Source of the DNA: Candidatus Hydrogenedentota bacterium
GTDB lineage: Bacteria; Hydrogenedentota; Hydrogenedentia; Hydrogenedentales; SLHB01
Direction of reading: 5' to 3'
Assembly (NCBI GenBank): GCA_016215105.1
Contig: JACRLJ010000009.1
Location: 78,756 to 142,755 of the forward strand
Length of the DNA stretch: 64,000 bases
In this document: positions 32,870-43,282 of the stretch, one piece after another
Layout of the letters: every line of letters starts with the position of its first letter
How positions within the stretch are numbered: position 1 is the stretch's first letter
Translations under genes and position numbers: made by a program
The notes under the pieces: model-generated
Database searches by the model: none
Seen by the model: the letters and a program-made list of their open reading frames with translations, nothing else
What the model was told of the DNA's origin: nothing

Positions 32870-34867
32870 ATGGATCGATTTGAGCTCGTCACGGAATACA
32901 AGCCGCAGGGCGATCAGCCTGAGGCGATCGAGGCGCTGGCGCGCGGCCTGGATGAAGGTCTGCCTCACCAGGTGTTGCTCGGCGTTACGGGCTCGGGCAA
33001 GACGTTTACAATCGCCAACGTGATCGAAAAGGTGAACCGGCCTGCTCTGGTGCTCGCGCACAACAAGATTCTGGCGGCCCAGCTCTACGGCGAGTTCAAG
33101 TCGCTCTTTCCTAACAACGCCGTCGAGTACTTCGTCAGCTACTACGACTATTACCAGCCCGAAGCGTACATCCCGACGACGGACACCTATATCGAGAAGG
33201 ACTCGTCGATCAACGATGAGATCGACAAGATGCGCCACTCGGCGACGCGCGCGCTGCTTACGCGGCGGGATGTGATCATCGTTGCGAGTGTTTCGTGCAT
33301 CTACGGAATTGGCTCGCCGGACACCTACGGCGGGCTGCGCGTCGAGTTGGAGACCGGGGCCCCGCTGTCGCGCGAGACGCTGCTCGCGGGCCTGGTTGCC
33401 ATGCAATACGCGCGCAACGACACCGACTTTCATCGCGGGACGTTTCGCGTGCGCGGCGACACCGTGGATGTGTTTCCGGCCTACGAGGCCGAGTTGGCCA
33501 TTCGCATCGAGTTTTTCGGCGATGAGATCGACGCGCTCTCGGAAATCGATCCGCTGCGCGGACTCGTAAACCGGAAATTGCGGCGCACGGCCATTTTCCC
33601 GGGCTCGCACTACGCGACGACATCAGAATCGCTGCAAACCGCAATTCGCGGGATCGAGTTTGAACTTGTGGAGCGTTTGAAGGAGTTCAAGGCGGAGAAC
33701 AACCTGCTCGCCGCGCAGCGCCTCGAACAGCGCACCAACTACGACATCGAAATGCTCCGCGAAATCGGTTATTGCAGCGGCATCGAGAATTATTCGCGCC
33801 ACCTCGATGGGCGCATGCCCGGCGAACCGCCGTATACGCTGATTAGCTACTTCCCGGACGATGTCATCATGGTGATCGACGAGAGCCACGTGTCCGTTCC
33901 CCAGATTGGCGCCATGTACAAGGGCGACCGCTCGCGCAAGGACAAGCTTGTGGAGTACGGGTTCCGGCTGCCTTGCGCGCGCGATAACCGCCCGCTCACG
34001 TTCGAGGAGTTCGAGACGCGCGTCGGCCAGTGTATTTACGTGAGCGCGACGCCCGGTCCGTACGAATTGAAGAAGAGTGAGGGGCTGATTATCGAGCAGG
34101 TGGTGCGTCCCACGGGACTTGTCGACCCCGAGATCGAGGTCCGGCCCGCGGCAAACCAGGTCGATGATCTGCTCGAAGAATTGCGGAAGATCACGGCGGC
34201 TGGAGGGCGCGCCCTGGTCACTACGCTGACCAAACGCATGTCCGAGGATTTGACCGAGTACCTGCGCGACCTCAAGATTCGCGTGAAGTACATGCACTCC
34301 GACGTGGAGACCCTCGAACGCATCGAACTGATACGTTCACTGCGACTTGGCGAATACGATGTGCTGGTGGGAATCAATCTCCTGCGCGAAGGGTTGGATA
34401 TACACGAAGTGACTCTGGGGGCTAGCCTTGACGCGGATAAGGAAGGCTTTCTCCGCTCGGAGACGAGTCTGATCCAGACCTGCGGACGGGCCGCGCGCAA
34501 TATCAAGGGGCGCGTAATCATGTACGCGGACGCCATGACCGGATCGATGACCCGGGCCATCTCCGAAATGGGCCGGCGCCGCGCCAAACAGCTGATCTAT
34601 AACAAGAAACACAAGATCACGCCGAAGACCATTCAGAAATCCATCGCGGACCTGCTTTCCAGCATCCATGAGCGCGACTACGTGACGGTGCCCATCGCCG
34701 CCGAGGACGCGGACGTTTATGTTGGTACACTCGACTTGCCCAAACGCATCCGTGAACTGCGCAAGCAAATGACGGACGCCGCGTCGAAAATGGACTTCGA
34801 AAAAGCCGCGGAATACCGGGACCGCCTACTCGCACTCGAACGCCGCCAAGTCGAAGAGGGGCTGTAG
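32870..34867 (+). CDS. uvrB: UvrABC excinuclease subunit B
   Basis: This 665-residue UvrB, of normal length, verifies damage and loads UvrC in nucleotide excision repair. Walker A is GVTGSGKT (about 38-45). The beta-hairpin that clamps DNA is in [14 protein letters not shown]. Further helicase-like motifs are [56 protein letters not shown] and QTCGRAARN. The C-terminal UVR domain ([20 protein letters not shown]), which contacts UvrC, is complete. It is convergent with an aldo/keto reductase. Confidence 0.98.
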   Translation: MDRFELVTEYKPQGDQPEAIEALARGLDEGLPHQVLLGVTGSGKTFTIANVIEKVNRPALVLAHNKILAAQLYGEFKSLFPNNAVEYFVSYYDYYQPEAYIPTTDTYIEKDSSINDEIDKMRHSATRALLTRRDVIIVASVSCIYGIGSPDTYGGLRVELETGAPLSRETLLAGLVAMQYARNDTDFHRGTFRVRGDTVDVFPAYEAELAIRIEFFGDEIDALSEIDPLRGLVNRKLRRTAIFPGSHYATTSESLQTAIRGIEFELVERLKEFKAENNLLAAQRLEQRTNYDIEMLREIGYCSGIENYSRHLDGRMPGEPPYTLISYFPDDVIMVIDESHVSVPQIGAMYKGDRSRKDKLVEYGFRLPCARDNRPLTFEEFETRVGQCIYVSATPGPYELKKSEGLIIEQVVRPTGLVDPEIEVRPAANQVDDLLEELRKITAAGGRALVTTLTKRMSEDLTEYLRDLKIRVKYMHSDVETLERIELIRSLRLGEYDVLVGINLLREGLDIHEVTLGASLDADKEGFLRSETSLIQTCGRAARNIKGRVIMYADAMTGSMTRAISEMGRRRAKQLIYNKKHKITPKTIQKSIADLLSSIHERDYVTVPIAAEDADVYVGTLDLPKRIRELRKQMTDAASKMDFEKAAEYRDRLLALERRQVEEGL

Positions 34868-34917
34868 GCTACCGAGATGGTAGAGCATCTACTACGCTCT
34901 CCACGGCGCTCGCTCAT

Positions 34918-35910
34918 TTACACCGCGGGACCGGGCCCCCAGTAACCGGGCTTGCGGAAGGGGCACTCGAAAGGCTCGTCGCAGGGCCGGTAGGGGACCA
35001 TGGCGGCGATTTCGTCGAGGCGTTTGTTGACGTCTTCGGGAAGCGGACCTTGTTCGACGGCCTGAATGTTCTGTTCGAGTTGGTCGATCGTGCGCGGGCC
35101 GGTCAGTACCGACGAGACGCCCGGCACGCCAAGGGCCCAACGAAGGCAGAACACGGGAATCTCGATGCGGCAGTCGTCGCAGAGCGCGTAGAGCGCCTTG
35201 ATTTGGGCGCGGCGCGGGGGGCTCAGGAAGATCGCGCCCTGCTCGATCTCCTTGTCATAGCGCCGCGAAAGCCAGCCTTGTTGCGTCGGCGAGGCAAGGA
35301 AAACACCCATGTTCTGTCGGCGCGCTTCGGGCAGCACCGCTACCATCGCCTCGCGCCACAACGGACTGCTGTTGAAGGCCGTCAGGACGACGTCGTACTG
35401 TCCGGTGGCCATGATGCGCGCCAGCGGGTAGGCGGTCGTGCCGCCCAGGCCGGTGTACTTGATCAGACCTTCTTGCTTGAGTTCGCGCAACAGTTCCACG
35501 ACCGGGCCTTCGAAGCTCACGCCGTCGTTGTACCAGTCGAACTCCCCCGGGCGATCCGGCTCGTGAATCATGAGAATGTCGATCACGTCGCGGTGAAGCA
35601 GTTCGAGGCTCTGCTCGACAATGCGGCGGAGGCAGGCCTTGTCTTTCGGATCGAAGGTCTCGTCAGCGCGCGGCCCAAGTTTCGTAGACACGATACACGG
35701 CCTGCCGAGTTCGTGAAGCGCATGACCAAGCGCTGCCTCGCTGTCGCCGTAGTCGGCGGACGTGTCGGCGAAGTTCATGCCGAGTTCAAGCGCCCGCCTA
35801 ACCAACGGAAGCGCGCCATCAAACCCCTGCGGGCCGCCGGTGATAAAGGCGGCGCCTAAAGAGAGCTCGCCAACCTCGAGTCCCGTTCTGCCAAGGATTC
35901 GCTTGTTCAT
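34918..35910 (-). CDS. Aldo/keto reductase
   Basis: A 330-residue NADPH-dependent barrel oxidoreductase reduces carbonyls. The catalytic tetrad is visible: Asp in FADTSADYG, the adjacent Tyr, Lys in IVSTKLG and His in LMIHEPD. LGRTGLEVGELSLG at the N-terminus and GVSSVLTGPRTIDQLEQNI near the C-terminus are typical of the L-galactose dehydrogenase-like subgroup. The final CDEPFECPFRKPGYWGPGP has two cysteines and no ferredoxin motif. The product is cytoplasmic. It stands alone, between convergent uvrB and a divergent secreted-protein gene. Confidence 0.92.
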   Translation of the reverse strand: MNKRILGRTGLEVGELSLGAAFITGGPQGFDGALPLVRRALELGMNFADTSADYGDSEAALGHALHELGRPCIVSTKLGPRADETFDPKDKACLRRIVEQSLELLHRDVIDILMIHEPDRPGEFDWYNDGVSFEGPVVELLRELKQEGLIKYTGLGGTTAYPLARIMATGQYDVVLTAFNSSPLWREAMVAVLPEARRQNMGVFLASPTQQGWLSRRYDKEIEQGAIFLSPPRRAQIKALYALCDDCRIEIPVFCLRWALGVPGVSSVLTGPRTIDQLEQNIQAVEQGPLPEDVNKRLDEIAAMVPYRPCDEPFECPFRKPGYWGPGPAV

Positions 35911-36011
35911 GTGTTTCCGCTCCTTTCACGTTCCAAGCATAGCTTCGGAATACTCGAACTGCGGCAAGAAGTCAATAAACGTGCCGCTGTTTTCCCATTT
36001 ACTTCGCACGG

Positions 36012-36017
36012 TATAAT
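36012..36017 (+). promoter_or_regulatory. TATAAT -10 box
   Basis: A perfect -10 hexamer lies about 113 nt upstream of ATG 36131. The -35 side (around 35988) is poor. It is the only promoter candidate for the rightward gene after the divergent aldo/keto reductase. Confidence 0.45.
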
Positions 36018-36130
36018 GCGTCCCGCTAATCGTGCGGCCTGGCACGATTTCGGCTGCGGGACAGTCGAACTGCTGGTATGCGTCGGCAGCTATCAGGTTT
36101 CCAAACATCATGAAAGAAGGTTCAACCAGC

Positions 36131-37567
36131 ATGCGGACAATGTTATCAAGAGCTTGGATTCCTGCGCTCGTCGCAGCGGCCCTTACCTTGGGGGCCGCGC
36201 TACTCTCCACAAACAGCGCCTATGCCGCAGACGGACAGAGCGCGCCTGTCCCGGCGGACATGCCGGTCAACGATGTGCCGCTGGGCGCCTATCTGCCTTG
36301 GGAGTTCACCGGCGACTACTGTAAGCACGCCGGTATGGACCAATGGCAGTATGTAGAGAAGATCGTCCGGAGCGCCAAAGAACAGAATATTGATACGTTA
36401 TGGCTGGTCAATATCCAGGTACCGGATCTGCAGAAGCTGCTGAAGATCACGATTCCCGCGGGCATCAAGGTGCTTCCATGCCTTGGGGAAATCGAGCCCA
36501 AGAACCACGGATTCAAGCTGGACGAAGCCAATCCTTCGACGTTCGACGCTCCGTTCGCGCATTATGCCGAGGAAGTCCCAGAGATTGTAAAGGCTCTCGG
36601 AGAAGACAAGAAGGGCATCCTGGCCTGGGTTCTTGGGGACGAGCCAACAGGCGCCACCATTACGCTCGTGGAACACCTGCGCAAATTGTTTCGAGAAGCC
36701 GACCCGGAACGTCCCGTTCTGACGGTGAACATGTGGCCGCAGTCGGCGGAACTACCGGGCAAGACCCGGATGACGACTTTTTGTGTGGACCTGTATCCGT
36801 TCTTCGGACGCAACAATCCCAATGGCCCCTTCACTCCGGACGCCTCCCGAAACTTCTTCACCGTCAACGCGCAGCGTCTGGTCGAGGCGGCGGGCCGGGA
36901 CGGCAGGTCTGCATGGGTTATGGGACAGGGATTTGCTGATGTAGGCGGGCCCTCTATCGCCGACAATCACGGCTCCGTGACCGTATTGCCGGGCGGCATG
37001 TTGTGCTGGCGTCTACCGACCCTCCCGGAGATTCGCTGGCAAATATGGGAGTCGTTTCGCTGCGGAGCCAAGGGGTTCCTGTTCTTCACGCTCTTTTACA
37101 CCAATGAATCCCAACCCTCGGAACCCGCAATTTCGGCGCCCGATTTGCTGGGCGCCGTGCTGAAACACAAGACGTACATCGGCAGGACGACGCTCCTGGA
37201 CTTTCAGGCGGAGCCGACACCTCTGTCAGAAGAGGCGTCGAAAACCTTTAGCCGCATAAAACCGTTCAAGAAACTGATTCTGTCTCTCAAACCCACTATG
37301 ACGGAGTGGATTCAAGGCAACCAATACTTGAAGGCGGGCAATTTCACTTCGGATGATCCCAATGTAAACTACTGCATCATCGTCAACCACGACCTCGAGC
37401 GAAAGCAAAGCGCAAAGCTCGTCGTTGGAGTAACCATAAAGAGCATATCGGACGTGCTTACCGGCAAGCCGCTGAAGATGACCTCTCAGGGATGGTACGG
37501 TGGCAACAACAGTATTGAAATTGAGCTTCCAGCCGGAGACGGAACCATACTTAAACTCGAACGCTGA
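36131..37567 (+). CDS. Secreted glycoside-hydrolase-like barrel protein (function unknown)
   Basis: A 478-residue protein starts at ATG 36131, chosen because a signal peptide (ALLSTNSAYAADGQ) follows and GAAGG lies 10 nt upstream. The main domain reads as an alpha/beta barrel with acidic strand ends (NIDTLWLVNIQVP, GIKVLPCLGEIEP, GILAWVLGDEPT, TTFCVDLYPFFG). GDEPT is a plausible acid/base strand as in GH42/GH35-like clans, but no family can be named. The last 90 residues form a beta-sandwich. Neighbouring carbohydrate esterase and alpha/alpha-barrel genes support a glycan-degradation role. Confidence 0.8.
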   Translation: MRTMLSRAWIPALVAAALTLGAALLSTNSAYAADGQSAPVPADMPVNDVPLGAYLPWEFTGDYCKHAGMDQWQYVEKIVRSAKEQNIDTLWLVNIQVPDLQKLLKITIPAGIKVLPCLGEIEPKNHGFKLDEANPSTFDAPFAHYAEEVPEIVKALGEDKKGILAWVLGDEPTGATITLVEHLRKLFREADPERPVLTVNMWPQSAELPGKTRMTTFCVDLYPFFGRNNPNGPFTPDASRNFFTVNAQRLVEAAGRDGRSAWVMGQGFADVGGPSIADNHGSVTVLPGGMLCWRLPTLPEIRWQIWESFRCGAKGFLFFTLFYTNESQPSEPAISAPDLLGAVLKHKTYIGRTTLLDFQAEPTPLSEEASKTFSRIKPFKKLILSLKPTMTEWIQGNQYLKAGNFTSDDPNVNYCIIVNHDLERKQSAKLVVGVTIKSISDVLTGKPLKMTSQGWYGGNNSIEIELPAGDGTILKLER

Positions 37568-37640
37568 GAACGCTTCTACCCTTTTGACGATGGCAGGGTT
37601 GGGCTCCAAGAACTTCCAGCAAAGCCCTTGTTCATCAGAT

Positions 37641-37703
37641 GTAGCGCCGGCATCTTGCCGGCATTGTAGCGACTGGACTTCGCCGGCCGGAAGCCGGCGT
37701 TAC
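37641..37703. repeat. Double-hairpin palindromic repeat (REP-like)
   Basis: Two GCCGGC...GCCGGC hairpins (37646-37662 and 37682-37698) are bracketed by GTAGCGCCGGC and its near reverse complement GCCGGCGTTAC. The arrangement resembles repetitive extragenic palindromes. It sits between two same-strand genes where it could stabilise or attenuate the mRNA. Confidence 0.7.
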
Positions 37704-37778
37704 GCTTTCATCGGCCGTCTCGGGTTCTGTTAGAGGCGCTGAGCAGAGTTCGCGTTGGACAACCAAAGGAGCACTACT

Positions 37779-39818
37779 ATGTTGCGAATGGTATGCGCTG
37801 TGTTTGTGGCCGGAGCGCTGATGACGAGCGGCGCGCTGGCGGATGTGTCGCTGGCGGGCGTATTTGGCGACTCGATGGTGTTGCAGCGTGGTAAGCCCAT
37901 TCCCGTTTGGGGCAAAGCCGCCCCGGACGAGGCGATTACCGTTTCCATGAATGGCAAGACCGCCAAGACGAAGGCGGACGCGCAGGGCGCCTGGTCGGTG
38001 AAGCTGCCCAGTATGAAGGCCGGTGGCCCGTATGAATTGTGCGTCACCGGCGCGGGCAAACCGGTGACATTGAAGGATGTGCTCATTGGTGACGTGTGGG
38101 TGTGCTCGGGCCAGTCCAATATGGGTATGACCATGCAAGGCACGGGGCGCGGCATACTTAACGGTGAGAAGGAAATCGCCGCGGCGAACTATCCCAACAT
38201 TCGCCTGTTTTCCGTGATGCCGGAAACCGCTGTCACCCCGCAGGATGAACTGGCGAAGCATTCCCCGTGGGCGCCTTGCACGCCGCAGTCCGTGCTGGGC
38301 TTTTCCGCCGCGGGTTACTTCTTCGGACGGCACGTGCATCAGAAAGAAAATGTGCCCGTGGGGCTTGTCATGACGGCGTGGGGCGGCACGTACGCCGAAG
38401 CGTGGACCAGCAAGGCCGGGCTTTCAACCATACCGGGATTTGAAAAGCGCCTTGAGTACGCGGCGGAGAATCTGCCGAAGCTTGACCAAATCGAGGGCGA
38501 ATACCGCGCCCAAATGCATGCATGGGACGCTCAGTTGGATGCGCTGGACGCGGGATTCCAGAGCGGCGTTCCCGTATGGAGCCAACCACAATGCCCCACT
38601 GCGGACTGGAAGCCCATCACTATGCCGCTGCCGTACTCCATGCTCGAGGATAGCAGTCCATCGAAATTGGAAGGCCGTATCTGGCTACGGCGCGATATCG
38701 AGGCGCCTGCGTCGTGGCAGGGCCGCGACTTGACGCTGAATCTCGGGTTTGCTCATGAGACCGACCAAGTGTGGTTTAACGGGACTGAAGTGGGCCGGTT
38801 TGATTTTGTTTACCACTTCTGGGACGGGCAGACGGTCACCATTCCCAGCCGCTTGGTTAAGGCGGGCGTCAACACCGTCGTCATCCGGTTAACGGACACC
38901 GGCAACAAGGGCGGCCTGTTTGGCGAACCCGGCATGCTTCAGCTTACAGCCAGCCCTCCGGATGTGGAGCCGAAGTCCGTTAGCGTGGCCGGGCCGTGGC
39001 TGATGAAGCAGGGGTTGCCGCTCGATAAAGTTACGCCGCGTCCCGCTCCGCCGGCCTATTGGCCCAACAACCCGAACATGCCGACCGTGCTCTATAACGC
39101 GATGATTCATCCGCTGGTCCGCATGCCCATCAAAGGTGTGATCTGGTATCAGGGCGAGTCGAACGCGGACGCGGCCTATGAATACCGCACCTTGTTACCC
39201 ACCCTGATTCAGGATTGGCGCAAGGCCTGGGGCGAGGGCAATTTCCCGTTCCTCTACGTTCAGATCGCCAACTTCAGCGGCTGGCAACCCCCGGCCACGA
39301 AACCGCGCGAATCCACATGGGCAGAGCTGCGCGAAGCACAGCTTATGACCTTGTCCACGCCCAAGACAGGCATGGCCGTCACTATCGACATCGGCGAGGT
39401 AGACGATATTCACCCCATCAACAAGAAGGACGTCGGCGTACGCCTCGGATTGGCCGCACAGCACGTGGCCTACGGCGAGAAGCTTGAATACTCGGGCCCG
39501 CTCTATAAATCGATGAAGGTCAAAGACGGCAGAGCCCGCATCGCCTTTACGCACGCCGGAGGACTAAACGTCAAAGGCGGCGAACTCAAAGGTTTCGCTA
39601 TTGCCGGGTCAGACCACACGTTTGTGTATGCCAAAGCCGAGGTAAAGGGCAACGAGGTCGTGGTGTGGAACGACGCGGTGAAAGCCCCGGTGGCGGTACG
39701 CTATGGCTGGGACTTCGCGCCGGAATGCAATCTGTACAACGCCGCCGGTCTCCCCGCTTCGCCGTTCCGAACGGATCAGTGGCCTGGAGTTACCGCGCCT
39801 AAGGCCGCCGCCAAGTAG
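37779..39818 (+). CDS. Secreted sialate O-acetylesterase (SASA family)
   Basis: A 679-residue enzyme removes O-acetyl groups from sialic acids or related sugars. The signal peptide ends at GALADVS, and AAAGGAG lies 8 nt before ATG 37779. It starts with a beta-sandwich (VFGDSMVLQRGKPIPVWGKA). The SGNH/SASA catalytic domain has CSGQSNMGM (Ser near residue 113), KGVIWYQGESN and the His-Asp pair in DDIHPINKKDVG. A galactose-binding-like jelly roll is inserted (RIWLRRDIEAPASWQGRDLT). The domain order is normal for the family. The next gene starts 16 nt later. Confidence 0.94.
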   Translation: MLRMVCAVFVAGALMTSGALADVSLAGVFGDSMVLQRGKPIPVWGKAAPDEAITVSMNGKTAKTKADAQGAWSVKLPSMKAGGPYELCVTGAGKPVTLKDVLIGDVWVCSGQSNMGMTMQGTGRGILNGEKEIAAANYPNIRLFSVMPETAVTPQDELAKHSPWAPCTPQSVLGFSAAGYFFGRHVHQKENVPVGLVMTAWGGTYAEAWTSKAGLSTIPGFEKRLEYAAENLPKLDQIEGEYRAQMHAWDAQLDALDAGFQSGVPVWSQPQCPTADWKPITMPLPYSMLEDSSPSKLEGRIWLRRDIEAPASWQGRDLTLNLGFAHETDQVWFNGTEVGRFDFVYHFWDGQTVTIPSRLVKAGVNTVVIRLTDTGNKGGLFGEPGMLQLTASPPDVEPKSVSVAGPWLMKQGLPLDKVTPRPAPPAYWPNNPNMPTVLYNAMIHPLVRMPIKGVIWYQGESNADAAYEYRTLLPTLIQDWRKAWGEGNFPFLYVQIANFSGWQPPATKPRESTWAELREAQLMTLSTPKTGMAVTIDIGEVDDIHPINKKDVGVRLGLAAQHVAYGEKLEYSGPLYKSMKVKDGRARIAFTHAGGLNVKGGELKGFAIAGSDHTFVYAKAEVKGNEVVVWNDAVKAPVAVRYGWDFAPECNLYNAAGLPASPFRTDQWPGVTAPKAAAK

Positions 39819-39834
39819 GCAGGGAGCCACTGAA

Positions 39835-41193
39835 ATGGGAAGCGCCCAATCGAGCGAGACGGCGTTCTATATTCCCGAGAACCCGGGCTACACAATAGTG
39901 GATTCGGCCGCCGACTCGATTCGATTCACGGTCGAACGCACGCTGGCGCCGTGTTCGTGCGGGCATGTGGCGTCGCTATCGAGTTTCGTTAATCCCGAAG
40001 GCGCCATCATGGAGTGGCACGACTTTGGTCTGCTGGAAGGGCCGGGATGGGCGGCCAATACGGTTGGCGGCGCGCATGAGGTCTATCGGATGGGCGGGAT
40101 TCTCGGCAAGCCTGCGTGGCGCCGAATCGCGCTTGACGTCCTTGACCACGCGCTTGAACACGGGTTCATCGATTTCGAAACGGGGTTCATCCGTGGCTAC
40201 CGAGAGACCTCGACGAATTCGCACTGCCTCAATTTCCAGCACAATTCCGAGTGGTTCTGTCCAGGCTCGATGGCGTTGATCGGTCTGCAATTGCTGCAAT
40301 TTGCGGAGACGTTGGGTGACGACATGCGCGTAGGCCGGATGCGGGAGTCTGCGATCCGATGCGCAGCCTGGATCGAGCGAAATCTTGAACCGGCGCCGAA
40401 CGGGTGGTTCCCCCGCCGATGCGCGCCAAATGGCTCGCTCCACATCGCCCGTCGTGCGGAGGCGGAGGACCCACTCTGGCAGACATCGGGTGATGGGCTG
40501 TTCATCGTGCAGCTTCAGACGGCGCTCACGCAACGCGGGTTAGTGGATTACCGTGCGGCGATTAAGAACAAGATTGACGTGTTCGTCCGGTCCGGCGGAA
40601 TCTTCGGAAGCGTCAATCACGACACCTACGATGCGCACGAGAGCGTCGCCTACGCGCTGGGCTTCCGGACCTTGCTCGCGGCCGCGGCGCTTCTGCGCGA
40701 TGAGGGTGTCCGCCAGTTTGCCTTCGATATCTGTCTGGCGGGTCTCGACCGTTTCAAGTTGCGCGCCGACCGCAACGGCGTGAGAACCACGGGTTTGCTC
40801 ATCATGGAAGACTCGTGGGATACGGCTTATCTGTGGGAGAACGCGGAGGCAAGTCTGGCCTTATTTGAGGCCGCTAATGCCGTGCGCGGCGCCTCGTCCG
40901 GCTTGGCTCGGCAGTACGAGCTTGCCGGTCTCACCATCCTGCGCGCCTGCGCCCGATATCATTTCGGTCCCTACGGATTCCTAACCGAGGGAGTCGACTG
41001 GAACAATCACGTCGGACAGCAACACCATATCGACGGCGCCACCTACGGCGCGATTCAGTACACCGAACCGTTCCTCAATAGCCAGCACATCGCCGAACCT
41101 ACTTTGTACTATGTCGAGCATTTGGCGCGAAGAACCGGCGACGGATTTCGGGATTGCGAGGATAACCTTGTGCTTCGACGCCCCGTAGCGTGA
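39835..41193 (+). CDS. Alpha/alpha-barrel (six-hairpin glycosidase-like) protein
   Basis: A 452-residue protein without a signal peptide starts at ATG 39835. Helical repeats such as RIALDVLDHALEHGFID, MALIGLQLLQFAETLGDD and TLLAAAALLRDEGVRQFA indicate an (alpha/alpha)6 toroid. Aromatic and acidic loops (EMWHDFG-like MEWHDFGLLEGPGW, HDTYDAHESVAYA, IMEDSWDTAYLWEN, EGVDWNNHVGQQHH) line the presumed cleft. The fold is shared by GH88/GH105 and epimerase-type enzymes; no family signature fits. Close linkage to the esterase suggests cytoplasmic processing of the released sugar. Confidence 0.75.
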   Translation: MGSAQSSETAFYIPENPGYTIVDSAADSIRFTVERTLAPCSCGHVASLSSFVNPEGAIMEWHDFGLLEGPGWAANTVGGAHEVYRMGGILGKPAWRRIALDVLDHALEHGFIDFETGFIRGYRETSTNSHCLNFQHNSEWFCPGSMALIGLQLLQFAETLGDDMRVGRMRESAIRCAAWIERNLEPAPNGWFPRRCAPNGSLHIARRAEAEDPLWQTSGDGLFIVQLQTALTQRGLVDYRAAIKNKIDVFVRSGGIFGSVNHDTYDAHESVAYALGFRTLLAAAALLRDEGVRQFAFDICLAGLDRFKLRADRNGVRTTGLLIMEDSWDTAYLWENAEASLALFEAANAVRGASSGLARQYELAGLTILRACARYHFGPYGFLTEGVDWNNHVGQQHHIDGATYGAIQYTEPFLNSQHIAEPTLYYVEHLARRTGDGFRDCEDNLVLRRPVA

Positions 41194-41211
41194 TCCATTT
41201 CGATATGGCGA

Positions 41212-42615
41212 TCAGCCGAGTAGATCTTGCCACTTGGGAAGTCGAACCAGCAGCATCTCGTAGACCAGTTGCGCGGTTTCCGCGGGGCCGGATGTCCGGG
41301 CCTTGCTGATCGCTTCGCGGCGCGCGGGATCGGTGACTTCGACCCATGCCACGGTGTAAATGTGGTCATCCTTCCCAATTGCGATACTCTCCGCGAAGAA
41401 TACCCGCCGGTTGTCGCGCGATAGAATCGGACCGTGATCGACCAACTTCTTCTGGGTAACGTCGTAGGTGAGGAGGTAAAGCCCCGATTGCACTGAAGGT
41501 CGGCCATCAATTGTTACCTCGGGGCCGTGGCCAAGATAGAAGAGTGTGTTGTTCGGTCCCAGCATGAATCCCAACTGGCTGATTTCCGGGTTGCGCGGCA
41601 TGCCTTGATAGGCTTCGGGCCGAAGTTCCGCGACGGTACGGATGTAGTTCGCGGACGGCCTGAATTCGAACAGCGCCGTGGTCTCCCAAATAATCCCCCA
41701 GAAACTGTTTGTTGCCGGGTTCCATTCGATGGCGCGCCAATTGTGTTCGAAATCGCCCTTCGCCGTTTCGATCGCAGATTGCGACAAAGACACTCTGGAA
41801 AGGTCCAGCCCGTCGATGTAGCTCACTCGCCGGTACTGCGCCGGGTCGAACTTCCAGATCTTGCCATCCATTGTCGAACCATAGACTTCACCAGCCGGCG
41901 CCACCGCAAGCGTGCGGCAGATACGGTCCCATTCCCACGGATGATCGCCCCATTCGCCACGCCCCTGGACCGCGCCCCAGCAGCGCAATTCCTTCTTGCC
42001 GATCTCATAGCTGACCAGGAGTCCGGAGGGCCACGTGAGTCCGTAAAGCGTCTCGCGCTGGGTGTCCATGGCCATCGTGATGATGCCTTCGCCGGGCATG
42101 ACTTTGGCGAGATCGGCAAACCGGCCCGACTTCAGATCGTAACTCATGAAGTGTCCGCCCGAGTATGGCGCCTTTGCCCCCGCATCCAATTCCGGTAGAT
42201 CGCCGTGATAAAACGACGTGTGGGTCGCAAACCAAATCTTGCCCTTATGTTCGATCAGAGGCACATGCACTTTGCCTTGGGGTATATGCGTGTCCGCCGG
42301 CTCCCGAAGGACTTCGTCCAGCTTGCCAGCAAGCTTCATACCGTTGTTCTTCGGATCGAATATGTAGTAGCGGCAGCCGTACGCGCTATTGTGGGTATTG
42401 ATGACAAAGTGAATCCTACCGTCGGACGTGGCGGTCAGCGCGTTGTAGTTGCTGTCACCCGCGGGAAAATCCGGCTGGAGCAGATCGGCGTCAATGCGGT
42501 CCTGCAGATCCTGAAAGTGGACCGCGCTCCTCTTCACCTCCGCAGAATCCGCCGCGCCCGCCGACGCAGCTAGCGCGAGAACTGCCGCCACAAAGCACAC
42601 CCAAAACCGGATCAT
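41212..42615 (-). CDS. Secreted beta-propeller-like protein (function unknown)
   Basis: A 467-residue protein has a signal peptide ending in ASAGAADS. Repeated four-stranded patterns such as YNALTATSDGRIHFVINT, GIITMAMDTQRETLYGLTW and TLAVAPAGEVYGSTMDGKIW suggest a kelch or YVTN-type propeller. No catalytic motif is visible; the family includes oligogalacturonate-lyase-like and sensor propellers. It is last in a minus-strand operon after a sulfotransferase and a lipoprotein (gaps of about 60 nt), so a link to a sulfated polymer is conceivable but unproven. Confidence 0.75.
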   Translation of the reverse strand: MIRFWVCFVAAVLALAASAGAADSAEVKRSAVHFQDLQDRIDADLLQPDFPAGDSNYNALTATSDGRIHFVINTHNSAYGCRYYIFDPKNNGMKLAGKLDEVLREPADTHIPQGKVHVPLIEHKGKIWFATHTSFYHGDLPELDAGAKAPYSGGHFMSYDLKSGRFADLAKVMPGEGIITMAMDTQRETLYGLTWPSGLLVSYEIGKKELRCWGAVQGRGEWGDHPWEWDRICRTLAVAPAGEVYGSTMDGKIWKFDPAQYRRVSYIDGLDLSRVSLSQSAIETAKGDFEHNWRAIEWNPATNSFWGIIWETTALFEFRPSANYIRTVAELRPEAYQGMPRNPEISQLGFMLGPNNTLFYLGHGPEVTIDGRPSVQSGLYLLTYDVTQKKLVDHGPILSRDNRRVFFAESIAIGKDDHIYTVAWVEVTDPARREAISKARTSGPAETAQLVYEMLLVRLPKWQDLLG

Positions 42616-42675
42616 AATTACAGCCCTCCAGCAAACGCGTGCACCGAGAAACCGTTCGCGTCAAGGACGCTCATT

Positions 42676-43221
42676 CTACCAAGTGGGCACGATCCCGCCT
42701 TTGAATGCGCCCACAAGTGTGCTGGGTCCGGCGGCGGTTCGGACGCGTAGTTCGATGGAGCCTTCCCACCAGTCACGCCCATCCATCCCGTGTTGAAATT
42801 TCTGCAACGTGATGTTTCCGCCGAGGACGGGGTAAATCCCCAAACCCGGAAGATTGACCGTCTGTTCCTCTTCTCCGGCCTGTGGCTGAATGGGAATGGG
42901 CTTGCTGACCAGGGGCGTATAGTCACTCATACCGTCCTGCCCGTCCTTGAGTTTGTCGTTGAATGCCGCCACAACGCTGGTTCCCGGGCCATCGATCTCG
43001 ATCAAATCGGGGGCTTCGGCGTCCGTATTGGCGAGTCGAAACGAGTCGAAGCGGACGGTCACCGCTCTGCCCTGCGCCTGAAGCTCCAGGGTTCCGCCCT
43101 CCCCGAATTCGGGCAATTTTGCCTTCGGCTCACTCGGCGCCGGGGCGGAACAACTCAAGAGGGCCATTAGTAGTCCCAATACACAGACGCCGAAATACCT
43201 GTTCTTTCGAAACCAATGCAC
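42676..43221 (-). CDS. Putative lipoprotein
   Basis: A 181-residue product starts at GTG 43221, supported by AGGAGA 8 nt upstream. The signal peptide ends in the lipobox LLSC (near residue 24), so it should be acylated and membrane-attached. The mature region is mainly beta, with VTVRFDSFRLANTDAE and IELRVRTAAGPSTLVGA, and has no known domain. It sits between a sulfotransferase gene and a beta-propeller gene in one operon. Function is unknown. Confidence 0.75.
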   Translation of the reverse strand: MHWFRKNRYFGVCVLGLLMALLSCSAPAPSEPKAKLPEFGEGGTLELQAQGRAVTVRFDSFRLANTDAEAPDLIEIDGPGTSVVAAFNDKLKDGQDGMSDYTPLVSKPIPIQPQAGEEEQTVNLPGLGIYPVLGGNITLQKFQHGMDGRDWWEGSIELRVRTAAGPSTLVGAFKGGIVPTW

Positions 43222-43282
43222 CTGCTATTCTCCTGCGTTGTTAGCTTCTTGGCAGCGGCTCGGTCGTATTATGGAAGAACGG

